Source: Bdellovibrionales bacterium RIFOXYA1_FULL_36_14 (GTDB lineage: Bacteria > Bdellovibrionota > Bacteriovoracia > Bacteriovoracales > Bacteriovoracaceae). Taken from it: a DNA stretch of 64,000 bases. Of the stretch, positions 1 to 9,117 are shown piece after piece (within the stretch, counting starts at the first letter, position 1; each line of letters opens with the position of its first letter). The notes below the pieces were generated by a model. The model was not told the origin of the DNA and did not search any database. It saw only the letters and a program-made list of their open reading frames with translations. The DNA is taken from the NCBI GenBank assembly GCA_001769975.1, contig MEPW01000037.1:1-64000 (forward strand), given 5' to 3'. A program made the position numbers and the translations under genes.

Positions 1-1191
1 AACGACGGCATGGATGATCAAAATAAGATTATAACGGTTGATATTTTAGAAACAGATTTTGCTAGAATTGCTGAATTTGTCAAATCGAAACGAATATCTT
101 TGGTTATTATCGGGCCAGAAAAACCGCTTTCTCAAGGCATTGTTGATTATCTAGAAAATCAGAATATTAAAGTGATTGGTCCGAAAAAAAATGCTGCCAA
201 ACTTGAAAGCTCTAAAATATTCGCTAAAAAATTTATGATTGAACATAACATTCCTACCGCAGCATTTGAATTCTACGATAATTATGAAAATGCGCTAGAG
301 GCGCTTTCTCATTGGGAGATTGAAAAAAAAGGTATTGTAATCAAGGCTGATGAATTGGCATCAGGTAAAGGGGTTGTGGTTACACATGATAGAAAGGAAG
401 CTCAAAAAACACTATATGATTTTATGATGAATCCGAATTGCTCTATTAATTCTAAAAATATTATTTTAGAAGAAAAGTTAGAAGGGCGGGAAGTTTCTTT
501 TTTTGCTTTAAGTGATGGAGAGAATTTTATAAGTCTTGGTCATGCGTGTGATTATAAAAGACTCTATGATAATAATTTAGGCCCTAATACTGGTGGTATG
601 GGGGGATTTACTCCGGAGCATTTTCCTGGGGAGGATTTGATTTTAAAAATTGAGCAAAATGTTTTTGAAAAAACTATTGCCGGAATGTTAAAAGCAAAAA
701 TCCCGTTCAAAGGTTTTCTATTTGCCGGTCTTATGATTAGGGATAATCAGATTAAGGTTTTAGAGTATAATGTACGTTTTGGTGATCCTGAAGCTCAAAT
801 ACTTTTACCAATTATTTCCGAAGATCTCTATCTTATACTTAAAAATGCCAGCGATAAAAAACTTGGTGGCAATTATTATTTCAAGGACAATAGACTAAAA
901 TCTGTTCATGTGGCATTTGCATCCGGGGGGTACCCCAGCAATTATAATGAACCTATGCAATTGAATGAACAAATCCACATTTCAAGCGAATTATTAGTTC
1001 AACCAGGTACTCATATCTTTTATTCTGGAGTCAAAAAGTTTAATGATAGATTAGTAAATACTGGTGGCAGAGTCCTTGGCATTACTTGTGTCGGCGCTGA
1101 CGTTAAAACTGCCAGAACGAATTGCTATAAATGTGTTGAAAAAATAAGATTTAATCACGCTCACTGGAGAAATGACATTGCACTTAACTAA
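1..1191 (+). CDS. purD: Phosphoribosylamine-glycine ligase (PurD), 5' end cut by window edge
   Basis: Makes glycinamide ribonucleotide (GAR) from phosphoribosylamine, glycine and ATP in cytosolic purine synthesis. The reading frame is open from base 1. About 30-40 N-terminal residues, including the usual GxGGREHA nucleotide-fold start, lie outside the window, so the ATG at 10 is internal. ATP-grasp signatures are visible: KADELASGKGVVV near residue 115, LGPNTGGMGGFTPE near 190 and LEYNVRFGDPEAQ near 255. The latter two are the metal- and substrate-binding segments. The 3' end overlaps purN by 20 bp, showing translational coupling in a purine operon. I am sure of the family; only the true start is missing. 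Confidence 0.95.
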   Translation, partial: NDGMDDQNKIITVDILETDFARIAEFVKSKRISLVIIGPEKPLSQGIVDYLENQNIKVIGPKKNAAKLESSKIFAKKFMIEHNIPTAAFEFYDNYENALEALSHWEIEKKGIVIKADELASGKGVVVTHDRKEAQKTLYDFMMNPNCSINSKNIILEEKLEGREVSFFALSDGENFISLGHACDYKRLYDNNLGPNTGGMGGFTPEHFPGEDLILKIEQNVFEKTIAGMLKAKIPFKGFLFAGLMIRDNQIKVLEYNVRFGDPEAQILLPIISEDLYLILKNASDKKLGGNYYFKDNRLKSVHVAFASGGYPSNYNEPMQLNEQIHISSELLVQPGTHIFYSGVKKFNDRLVNTGGRVLGITCVGADVKTARTNCYKCVEKIRFNHAHWRNDIALN

Positions 1192-1795
1192 AATCAACAT
1201 ATGTATTTTTGCGTCAGGTAATGGCACTAATGCTATTAACCTTATTCATGAGTCTAAAAAGTATGATCACATCAAGGTGGTTGGTTTACTTTGCGATAAT
1301 CCAAGTGCGAATATTTTAGAAAAAATTAAACCGTTTGGCATACCGGCATTAGTGGTGCCGTTTAAAAATAACAAAGTTTCCCATGAAAAAGAAATATTGA
1401 GTCTCATTTCCAATTTAAATATTCACTGGATCCTTTTAGCTGGTTATATGCGTATATTGTCAGCTAATTTTATTAATCAATTTAAATTATCTGATGATCG
1501 ATCGCGGATAATCAACATACATCCATCACTGCTTCCCGCATTTAAAGGTAAGAATGCCTACCAGCAAGCATTCGATTCCAGAGTGTCAAAATCTGGTGTT
1601 ACTATTCATCTGGTTGATAGTGGTATAGATAGCGGCGAAGTTATTTTGCAAAAAGAATTTGACCGATTGGACTCAGATTCATTGGATGATTTTAAAAATC
1701 GTGGCATGCAACTTGAATATTTGCTTTATCCGCAAGTTTTAAAAATGATTACTCATAATTCTATAGATATCGACAAGGATAAAACTTATGACTAA
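1172..1795 (+). CDS. purN: Phosphoribosylglycinamide formyltransferase (PurN)
   Basis: Transfers formyl from 10-formyl-THF to GAR, giving FGAR, the step after PurD. The 207-residue length is normal for PurN. It has the N-terminal phosphate loop FASGNGTNA, the catalytic core INIHPSLLPAFKG (Asn and His of the NxH motif) and the downstream HLVDSGIDSGEVI, which carries the catalytic Asp. It starts inside the purD 3' end and overlaps purL by 8 bp, so translation is probably coupled on both sides. No good Shine-Dalgarno is positioned for the ATG at 1172 (GGAGA almost abuts it), which also suggests coupling. Confidence 0.95.
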   Translation: MTLHLTKINICIFASGNGTNAINLIHESKKYDHIKVVGLLCDNPSANILEKIKPFGIPALVVPFKNNKVSHEKEILSLISNLNIHWILLAGYMRILSANFINQFKLSDDRSRIINIHPSLLPAFKGKNAYQQAFDSRVSKSGVTIHLVDSGIDSGEVILQKEFDRLDSDSLDDFKNRGMQLEYLLYPQVLKMITHNSIDIDKDKTYD

Positions 1796-4700
1796 AAAAC
1801 GAATCGAAGTTGTTAATATTTATTCCAACGATAAATATAACTATTTGCTCAAAAAGAACCAAGGGAAATTTGATATAAACGCAATTAAAGAAATTTCGTT
1901 TTTTAAAATGGATATTGATAGCTTGAAAGAGTTAAACCAGAACGTTCTGGAAATATTTTATGACTCCATTATTCAAGAAATATATCAGAAGGACTACACT
2001 ATTCCTGCTAATTATAACTACGCTGTAGAAATAGGATTTCGACCGGGTGTTACGGATAATTTAGCCAAGACTACTATAGAGGCTTTGCACCTAATGGGAA
2101 TCAAAGCCAAGGTCTCTACTGGTAAAATATTCTTTATAGAATCGACTATGACTATTAAATTTATGCAACAATTTGCCAGAGAAATGTTGGGGAATGAGCT
2201 AGTGGAGACAATAGTTTTACACAACATTATAGAATTTAAAAACACTAACCGTTTTTCAAATATTCATTTGCCCGAAGTAAAACTTGAGGCAAAATTTGAA
2301 ATCAACGAAATAAATTTAAATGTATCAGATGAACAATTGAATAAAATCAATCAAGATCGGTGTTTAGCTTTGACACTAAAAGAATTAAAAAGCCTCAGGG
2401 ATTATTATAATTTAGAAGATGTTAAAAGCTCTCGTAAGAATATAGGACTGCCAACTAATCCAACAGATTTAGAAGTGGAGGTCTTCGCACAAACCTGGAG
2501 TGAGCATTGCAAACATAAAATATTTGCTGCTGAAATAGAATATTACGAATCAGATGATGCTAAATCAACAGACAATTATGTATTAATTGATAGTCTTTAT
2601 AAAACTTATATTAAAAAGCTTACTCAAGCACTTGCCAAAGATAACAATATCGACTGGCTGGTGTCTGTTTTTGATGATAACGCGGGGATTGTACGTTTCG
2701 ATGATAATATTGATTTGTGTATAAAAGTGGAAACTCACAATAGTCCATCGGCACTGGATCCTTTTGGAGGATCAATTACGGGGATACTAGGAGTTAATAG
2801 AGATATTTTAGGTTGTGGTATGGGTGCTAAACCAATTGCTAATACCGATATTTTTTGTTTTTGCGAACCTACTTGGCCTGATCAAAATTCTTTGGCTGAA
2901 CTGCCTGTAGGATTAAAACATCCTTCTCAAATTCTTCGTGGTGTTCATAAAGGTATTGAGGAGGGCGGTAATAAAAGCGGTATTCCTACTATTAATGGTG
3001 CAATTTATTTTGATCGCAGTTTCGCAGGAAAACCGCTGGTTTTTTGTGGCACAGTCGGTGTTTTACCTCAAAAACTTTCTGATTATACTCCTTCTTTTCA
3101 AAAAAAAGCCAAAGTGCATGATCGTATTATTATGATTGGCGGCGATATAGGTGCGGATGGGATTCATGGTGCAACCATGAGTTCGCTCGAATTAAATGAA
3201 AATTCTCCAGCGACAGCCGTGCAAATTGGCGATCCGTTAACGCAAAAGCGTATGCTTGATTTTATTATGGTGGCCAGAGATCAACAACTTTTTAACGCAA
3301 TTACCGATAATGGGGCTGGCGGACTTAGTTCCAGTGTGGGAGAGATGGCTACCCAATCAGGTGGAGCGATAATTGATCTTGCCCGTTGTCCGGTTAAATA
3401 TCCAGGTCTTTCGCCCTATGAACTTTTGATTAGTGAAAGTCAGGAAAGAATGACTTTATCAGTTTCCCCAGGCCAACTTGAAAAAATTAAAAAGTTAGCA
3501 GATAGGTATGGTGTCATTTTAACGGATATTGGTGAGTTTTCCGATAGTGGCTATTTGGTGGTATTTTATAATAGTGAATTGGTGGGGCAAATAAATATTA
3601 ATTTCCTACACCACGGTCTTCCTAGATTATCACTTAAAGCTAAATGGAGTGGGCCGCAATTAGATAAAAGCTGGTCCACACCTTCCAATAAAGAATATAT
3701 CGAAAATTTTGATAAAAATCATCTGCTTGCTTCTTTAAAATTACTTTTGCAAAGAAGCAATATTGCTTCTAAACAGTCTCTGGTTAAACATTACGATCAC
3801 GAAGTGCAGGCAGCAACTCATATTAAGCCATTTATGGGACAAACTCAAAATGGACCCAGCAACAGTGGGGTTATTTGGTTATATCCGCATGGTGGTAGTG
3901 CTGACAATGGTATTGCAATATCTTGTGGCTTAAATCCAAGGTTGTCTCAGTACGACCCTTATTTGATGGCACAGTATGCAGTTGATGAAGCCCTGAGAAA
4001 TGTAGTTGCTTGTGGTGGTGATCCTGAAAAAACTTGTTTGTTGGATAATTTTTGCTGGCCTGACCCGGTAGAAAGTTTAAAAAACCCAGATGGTGAATAT
4101 AAACTTGGCCAATTAGTGCGTACATGTCAGGGACTCTATGATATCTGCTATGAATATAAAACACCTCTAGTCAGCGGTAAAGATAGTATGAAAAATGATT
4201 TCAGAGGAAAGACGGTTGATGGAAAAGAGGTTTGCATAAGTATTTTGCCCACTTTGCTAGTCACAGCCATGAGCAAAGTAAACATAAATCACACCTGTAC
4301 GTCAGGATTTAAGCAAGCTGGTGATGTGATTTATGTGGTGGGAAATAATACTTCCGGGTTGCTAGGGAGTGAATATCTTGAAGAATATGATCTAATTAAT
4401 AAAAAGTATCTAGTTATTCCACCTATATCTCTTGAATCAAACTTGAAACTTTATAAGACAATATATAAGGCAATCAATCAAAATCTTTTAGCATCTTGCC
4501 ATGATATTTCAGACGGAGGAATGTTGATTTCTCTGGTGGAATCTATGTTTGAAAATAACTTGGGTGCTCACCTTAATATTTTCGGTTGGGAAAATATTGA
4601 TTTAATAAATTTATTGTATAACGAAGGGCCAGGTAGATTTATTGTAAGTGTTCCAAAAGTTTATCAAGGTGATTTTGAAAAACAATTTGGTAATTTAACT

Positions 4701-4817
4701 TTTCTTAAACTTGGTCAGGTTACTCAAAATGCAAAACTAAGATTTGAAAACGATAATGACGTTTTTATTAATGAGGATATTTCTACGCTGGCATCTTTAT
4801 GGAAAAAGGAGTTTTAA
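1788..4817 (+). CDS. purL: Phosphoribosylformylglycinamidine synthase, PurS-PurL fusion type
   Basis: ATP-dependent amidation of FGAR to FGAM; ammonia comes from the glutaminase PurQ encoded next. At 1009 residues it is longer than small PurL (about 740) and lacks the glutaminase domain of the 1300-residue enzyme. Residues about 55-165 look like PurS-type ferredoxin-like repeats (EIGFRPGVTDNLAKTTIEA). They are followed by a linker with TWSEHCKH near 236 and the two AIRS-like halves, with VKVETHNSP-like and GSITGILGVNRD motifs in the first. The ATG overlaps purN, and the stop (4817) is directly followed by the purQ ATG at 4818. Domain assignment of the N-terminus is by pattern only. Confidence 0.93.
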   Translation: MTKKRIEVVNIYSNDKYNYLLKKNQGKFDINAIKEISFFKMDIDSLKELNQNVLEIFYDSIIQEIYQKDYTIPANYNYAVEIGFRPGVTDNLAKTTIEALHLMGIKAKVSTGKIFFIESTMTIKFMQQFAREMLGNELVETIVLHNIIEFKNTNRFSNIHLPEVKLEAKFEINEINLNVSDEQLNKINQDRCLALTLKELKSLRDYYNLEDVKSSRKNIGLPTNPTDLEVEVFAQTWSEHCKHKIFAAEIEYYESDDAKSTDNYVLIDSLYKTYIKKLTQALAKDNNIDWLVSVFDDNAGIVRFDDNIDLCIKVETHNSPSALDPFGGSITGILGVNRDILGCGMGAKPIANTDIFCFCEPTWPDQNSLAELPVGLKHPSQILRGVHKGIEEGGNKSGIPTINGAIYFDRSFAGKPLVFCGTVGVLPQKLSDYTPSFQKKAKVHDRIIMIGGDIGADGIHGATMSSLELNENSPATAVQIGDPLTQKRMLDFIMVARDQQLFNAITDNGAGGLSSSVGEMATQSGGAIIDLARCPVKYPGLSPYELLISESQERMTLSVSPGQLEKIKKLADRYGVILTDIGEFSDSGYLVVFYNSELVGQININFLHHGLPRLSLKAKWSGPQLDKSWSTPSNKEYIENFDKNHLLASLKLLLQRSNIASKQSLVKHYDHEVQAATHIKPFMGQTQNGPSNSGVIWLYPHGGSADNGIAISCGLNPRLSQYDPYLMAQYAVDEALRNVVACGGDPEKTCLLDNFCWPDPVESLKNPDGEYKLGQLVRTCQGLYDICYEYKTPLVSGKDSMKNDFRGKTVDGKEVCISILPTLLVTAMSKVNINHTCTSGFKQAGDVIYVVGNNTSGLLGSEYLEEYDLINKKYLVIPPISLESNLKLYKTIYKAINQNLLASCHDISDGGMLISLVESMFENNLGAHLNIFGWENIDLINLLYNEGPGRFIVSVPKVYQGDFEKQFGNLTFLKLGQVTQNAKLRFENDNDVFINEDISTLASLWKKEF

Positions 4818-5576
4818 ATGAGTCAACCTAAATTTATTATTCTTTCTGGCGATGGAATAAACTGCGAAAATGAAACTAAACTGGCTTTTTCTAATTCAAA
4901 TTGTGAAGCTAAAATTGTTCATATTAATGAACTTCTCGAAAACCCTACAATGCTTCGAAATGTTCAAGGCCTTGCTCTCCCCGGGGGGTTTTCTTTTGGC
5001 GATGAACTAGGGAGTGGGCAAGTGCTCTCTTTAAAAATAAAATATAAACTCAAAGATCACTTTAACGATTTTATATTTAAAGGTGGTGCGGTTATTGGAA
5101 TTTGTAATGGATTTCAAGTGCTACTAAAACTTGGACTCCTGCCAGATTATAAAAAAGAACGCACGATTTCTCTTGATCATAATGTTTCCGGAAAATTTAT
5201 TAATCGGTGGGTAACTATTTATAAACATCCCCAAACCATATGCAAATGGACAGTCTTATTAGAAGATCTTTCGATCAATTTACCGATAAGACATGGAGAA
5301 GGTAGAATCGTTTACCAGAAAAATTTAGAAACCACGATACATAATAATCTTTTGAAAAATGGACAAATTGTTTTTCAATATAATGAAAATGTTAACGGAT
5401 CATATGAAAATATCGCGGGCATTTGTGATCCTACTGGTCTTATTTTTGGATTAATGCCTCACCCTGAAGCTTATTTGTATGAAGGTTTAAATCATATTCA
5501 TCAAAAAGAATTTTTTAAAAAAGCCAAAGGCCAGTTAATATTTGATAGCATTGTCCATTATTTAAAAAATGCGTAA
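4818..5576 (+). CDS. purQ: FGAM synthase glutaminase subunit (PurQ)
   Basis: Class I glutamine amidotransferase that supplies ammonia to PurL. Of 252 residues, the nucleophile is Cys96 in AVIGICNGFQVLLKLG. The oxyanion region LPGGFSFGDELGSGQV lies upstream, and the His-Glu pair is in LMPHPEAYLYEG near the C-terminus. It starts at the base right after the purL stop, behind AAAAAGGAG inside the purL 3' end. A separate PurQ next to a PurS-containing PurL fits a complex made from two chains rather than three. No free purS is seen nearby. Confidence 0.94.
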   Translation: MSQPKFIILSGDGINCENETKLAFSNSNCEAKIVHINELLENPTMLRNVQGLALPGGFSFGDELGSGQVLSLKIKYKLKDHFNDFIFKGGAVIGICNGFQVLLKLGLLPDYKKERTISLDHNVSGKFINRWVTIYKHPQTICKWTVLLEDLSINLPIRHGEGRIVYQKNLETTIHNNLLKNGQIVFQYNENVNGSYENIAGICDPTGLIFGLMPHPEAYLYEGLNHIHQKEFFKKAKGQLIFDSIVHYLKNA

Positions 5577-5588
5577 CTAGGAGTCAAT

Positions 5589-7157
5589 ATGAGAGCACTT
5601 ATAAGCGTTAGCAACAAATCAAATTTGCAGCAATTGGCACAGACGCTGGTAAAATACAATATCCAAATTATTTCCACTGGAGGAACGGGAAAAGTGTTAA
5701 AGGATTTAGATATCAATTATATTCCAATAGAAAACATAACAGGCAATCCTGAAGCGTTTAACGGTCGAATGAAAACTATTAGCTTTCAAGTTTTAAGTGC
5801 AATACTTTATAATCGAAATTCTGACTCAGATGTAGCCCAAGCACAGAAGCTTGGAATACAGCCAATTGATCTAGTGGTTTGCAATCTTTACCCATTTATG
5901 GAAGTGGTTAAAAATGACAAATATGCTTTGGAGAGTGAGCTGGTTGAAAATATTGATATCGGCGGGCCAACCATGATCAGGGCTGCGGCTAAAAACTTTG
6001 AATCCGTTACAATTTTAACTAATTCAGATCAATACGATGAATTGGCCAAAGAGTTAGAAATAAATAAGGGTACAACAACATTAAGTTTTAGAAAAAAAAT
6101 GGCCTTAGCTGCTTATCAGCTTACTTCTGCTTACGATTCATTTATTGCATCAACATTTGAAAAAAGATTAGATCAATGTAATACTACAATTTATCTTAAT
6201 TCTACCGATACAAAAAAATTAAGATATGGTGAAAATCCCCATCAAAAAGCATGGCTATATAAAAACCAACTGACTGATGAGGGATTAGCCTACGCTAACC
6301 CAATTCAAGGTAAGGAACTATCACATAATAACTATCTCGATGCTGATGCAGCTATAAAATCCAATCAGGATATTTCACAAATAAATCATTCAATATTTAA
6401 ATCAGCATGTACCATTATTAAGCATCTGAACCCTTGTGGCGCAGCTTTGGCCAAAACACCCTTGGATGCACTTAAGCTTGCCTGGAATGGTGACCCCATA
6501 AGTAGTTTTGGTTCTATTATTTGTTTCAACCAAGAAATTCATGAAGACATTCCTCTTTGGTTAGATGATAAATTTGTGGAAGTCATTATAGCACCTGCAT
6601 TTTCAGCCAAAGCACTTACATTATTTTCCAAGAAAAAAAATCTTCGTTTGATTCCTATTGATCCGAGCATGATTAATAATGATCAATTGGTAGTAAGGTC
6701 AATCTCTGGTGGATTTGTGGTACAAACAGAAGACTTAGGACTCGATCTTGAATTTCAAACAGTCAGTAAAACACTTTTTCCCAGTGAAAAAAAAGAACTG
6801 GCTCACTTTGCAATTATGGTAACAAAACATCTAAGAAGTAATGCTATAGGTTTAGTTTGTGATACCCCTGAAGGTTTTGCTTTAGCAGGAGCTGGAATGG
6901 GTAATCCTAACCGGGTTATTTCTTTGCAAGAAGCGATCAATAAGGCAAAAGAAAATAATCAAACTAATTTCAGTGAAATGGTGCTCGCTTCAGATGCTTT
7001 TTTTCCTTTTGCAGATAGCATCGAACTGGCTAAAACAAATAACATCAAATATATAATTGAGCCAGGTGGAAGTATTCGGGATGATGAGGTTATCAAAGCA
7101 TGTAATGAAAATAATATTTCGCTGGTGTTTACAGGCACCAGACATTTTAGACACTAA
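5589..7157 (+). CDS. purH: Bifunctional AICAR transformylase / IMP cyclohydrolase (PurH)
   Basis: Catalyses the last two steps to IMP: formylation of AICAR, then ring closure. The length of 522 residues is usual. The N-terminal MGS-like cyclohydrolase domain (residues 1 to about 195) shows ISTGGTGKVLKD and NIDIGGPTMIRAAAKN. The transformylase part begins near KLRYGENPHQKAW and contains the IIKHLNPCGAAL motif, whose Lys-His are catalytic, plus ending motifs EPGGSIRDDEVI and FTGTRHFRH. Shine-Dalgarno TAGGAG precedes the ATG, and the gene sits 12 bp after purQ and 9 bp before purM in the same operon. Confidence 0.96.
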   Translation: MRALISVSNKSNLQQLAQTLVKYNIQIISTGGTGKVLKDLDINYIPIENITGNPEAFNGRMKTISFQVLSAILYNRNSDSDVAQAQKLGIQPIDLVVCNLYPFMEVVKNDKYALESELVENIDIGGPTMIRAAAKNFESVTILTNSDQYDELAKELEINKGTTTLSFRKKMALAAYQLTSAYDSFIASTFEKRLDQCNTTIYLNSTDTKKLRYGENPHQKAWLYKNQLTDEGLAYANPIQGKELSHNNYLDADAAIKSNQDISQINHSIFKSACTIIKHLNPCGAALAKTPLDALKLAWNGDPISSFGSIICFNQEIHEDIPLWLDDKFVEVIIAPAFSAKALTLFSKKKNLRLIPIDPSMINNDQLVVRSISGGFVVQTEDLGLDLEFQTVSKTLFPSEKKELAHFAIMVTKHLRSNAIGLVCDTPEGFALAGAGMGNPNRVISLQEAINKAKENNQTNFSEMVLASDAFFPFADSIELAKTNNIKYIIEPGGSIRDDEVIKACNENNISLVFTGTRHFRH

Positions 7158-7166
7158 GGAGGCGGT

Positions 7167-8156
7167 ATGGTTACCTACAAAGAGAGTGGCGTTGATATTA
7201 ATAAAGGTGATGAACTGGTTGAGTCTATAAAACAAAAGGTTAAATCCACCTACGGAACAAGGGTTTATGAAGGAGTGGGAGGATTTGCGGCTCTTTATGA
7301 AATCACCGATGACAAATTGCTTTCAGTAGGAACAGATGGAGTTGGTACGAAACTTAAAATTGCCCAACATCTGGGAATTCATAATACCATCGGAATCGAT
7401 TTGGTCGCCATGTGTGTAAATGATATTCTATGTACAGGGGCAACTCCTCTTTTGTTTTTAGATTATCTTGCTTGCGGCAAACTTGATTTGAATATTAGCC
7501 AGTCTTTGATTGATGGAATTGTGGATGGATGTAAACAAAGCCAATGTGCGCTTATAGGTGGGGAAACCGCTGAGATGCCAGGATTTTATAAGGATGACGA
7601 ATACGATTTGGCGGGATTTGCGGTAGGTGAAGTTTTCAAAAAAGATCTAATCGATGGAAAAAAAATCAAAGAAGGTGATACCATTATTGGATTGCCATCT
7701 TCCGGGTTGCATTCAAATGGATATTCACTAGTAAGAAAAATAATTAGCAAAAATGACCATCTTAATATGGCGCTCACCCCCACTAAAATTTATCATCAAA
7801 TTTTGTCTACTCTTTTAAAAGAACATAGAGAGAATATTTTAGGATTAGCTCATATCACCGGTAGTGGCTTTTTGAACATTAGTCGAATGAATTCTAATTT
7901 TGATTATGTGATTGAAAATCTACCAGATTTCGATGAAATACCACCAATCTTCTCTATATTAAAAAATCTAGGTAATTTGGACTTAAAAGAAATGTATCAG
8001 ACGTTTAATATGGGTATAGGGCTTACCATTGTAACTGATAATCCAAAATGTTTGACAACTTCCCTGGACAGAATGGGAGAAAAATATTGGATATTGGGAG
8101 AAACGGTTAATGGAATGGAAAAGATTATTTTTAAAAACGAGAATCTTATCCTTTAA
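7167..8156 (+). CDS. purM: Phosphoribosylformylglycinamidine cyclo-ligase (PurM)
   Basis: Closes the imidazole ring, FGAM + ATP to AIR. It has 329 residues, slightly short of the common 345 but with all main blocks: SVGTDGVGTKLKIA, the NDILCTGATPLLFLDY segment, GGETAEMPGFY and GLPSSGLHSNGYSLVRK. A strong AAGGAGGCGGT Shine-Dalgarno ends at the ATG. It is the last gene of the operon here; purE/purK/purB/purC/purF are not in the window. The next gene is on the other strand with a 13-bp gap and no clear hairpin terminator between them. Confidence 0.95.
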   Translation: MVTYKESGVDINKGDELVESIKQKVKSTYGTRVYEGVGGFAALYEITDDKLLSVGTDGVGTKLKIAQHLGIHNTIGIDLVAMCVNDILCTGATPLLFLDYLACGKLDLNISQSLIDGIVDGCKQSQCALIGGETAEMPGFYKDDEYDLAGFAVGEVFKKDLIDGKKIKEGDTIIGLPSSGLHSNGYSLVRKIISKNDHLNMALTPTKIYHQILSTLLKEHRENILGLAHITGSGFLNISRMNSNFDYVIENLPDFDEIPPIFSILKNLGNLDLKEMYQTFNMGIGLTIVTDNPKCLTTSLDRMGEKYWILGETVNGMEKIIFKNENLIL

Positions 8157-8169
8157 TTCGTGAGCGTTT

Positions 8170-8511
8170 TCAGCGAACAAAATGTGGCATATTATCAGGA
8201 AGTACTATAGAAAACTCCATAAGTCCTAGAGTGACCCCATCTTTTTTCCACGGCATTTGGTAGATAAGTTTTTTTACCCCATCTTTTTCAATAGTATAAA
8301 TATTGCCTTCTCCTGTGGCCAGCATCTCGAGCATCTTTTGATTAGATGACTTTTTATGACAATCGTAGAGACTTTTTCCTATAAGATCTTTTCCCCCATA
8401 CTTTTGAAATGTTTCTACTGCCTTATTATTCATATAAAGAATTTTTCCATTTGTATCTGAAAGGGTAAGTGCAGACGGAAGTTCGTTAAAATAATTTTGA
8501 AGCGCCATCAT
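8170..8511 (-). CDS. Stand-alone PAS-domain protein
   Basis: A 113-residue protein that is essentially one PAS sensory domain. It has the features SALTLSDTNGKILYMNNKAVE, a FQKYGGKDLIGKSLYDCH segment and a C-terminal strand pattern TLGLMEFSIVLPDN. There is no kinase, cyclase or other output. It starts at ATG 8511 with AGGAAG 6 bp upstream. It follows the response-regulator gene (ending 8535) by 23 bp on the same strand, so the two are probably co-transcribed and may work together. The ligand is unknown. Family call is good; function is open. Confidence 0.8.
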   Translation of the reverse strand: MMALQNYFNELPSALTLSDTNGKILYMNNKAVETFQKYGGKDLIGKSLYDCHKKSSNQKMLEMLATGEGNIYTIEKDGVKKLIYQMPWKKDGVTLGLMEFSIVLPDNMPHFVR

Positions 8512-8534
8512 TTAATTCTTCCTTATGAGGTTAG

Positions 8535-8999
8535 TTATTTTATCGTTTGTAAAAAATATTCCGAAATTTGTGGAAACCCGTCAGGCGCACTCATATTACT
8601 TTCTTTATAATAATTTATAATACTCAAACAGATGTCATGCATTTTATGATAAAAGTTGTTAACGTTGCCTGATTTTTTTAAATAATGATCTAGCCCTTTT
8701 CTCATGGGGAAAAACGTGGTTTTAGTCATGATTTCTTCATATGGCCTAGCAGTTAAATAAATAAAGGGTATATTTGAACCGGTTTTATATAGGTAGTTAC
8801 AAATTAAATCTCCATGGCCATTAGGCATAAAATAATCAGTGATTACAAGATCGAAAGAATTGTTTCTTTTTAGGAGTTCTGCAATACCATTTTTTCCATT
8901 TTCTACTTCAACAATTTGAATTCCAGGAATGCATTCGGAAAAAAGGGAGCAATAAAATTCCCGTATGTCTTGATTATCTTCTGCAAAAAGTATTTTCAT
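8535..8999 (-). CDS. Single-domain response regulator (CheY-like receiver)
   Basis: A receiver domain of about 154 residues with no DNA-binding output. Acidic pocket ILFAEDNQD at the N-terminus, phospho-acceptor in DLVITDYFMPNGHGD, conserved Thr in FIYLTARPYEE, and a lysine in DHYLKKSGN. I chose ATG 8999 (MKILFAED) because an AGAGGG ribosome site lies just upstream; an in-frame ATG at 9017 lacks one. A C-terminal extension of about 30 residues follows the receiver fold. It probably forms a two-gene unit with the PAS protein downstream; no cognate kinase is adjacent. Confidence 0.85.
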   Translation of the reverse strand: MKILFAEDNQDIREFYCSLFSECIPGIQIVEVENGKNGIAELLKRNNSFDLVITDYFMPNGHGDLICNYLYKTGSNIPFIYLTARPYEEIMTKTTFFPMRKGLDHYLKKSGNVNNFYHKMHDICLSIINYYKESNMSAPDGFPQISEYFLQTIK

Positions 9000-9117
9000 T
9001 AATGACCCTCTTTCCATTAAAAAGACGAAAAAGCATATTCTTTTGGAATATTTCTATCCGTGAAATAAAGCATACGTTATTAAGACTTATTATACCTGAT
9101 CAAGGGTATAGAAAAAA

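Noticed and set aside
3871-4164. Minus-strand 97-residue frame
   Set aside because: It lies wholly within purL and shows no signal, domain or ribosome site.
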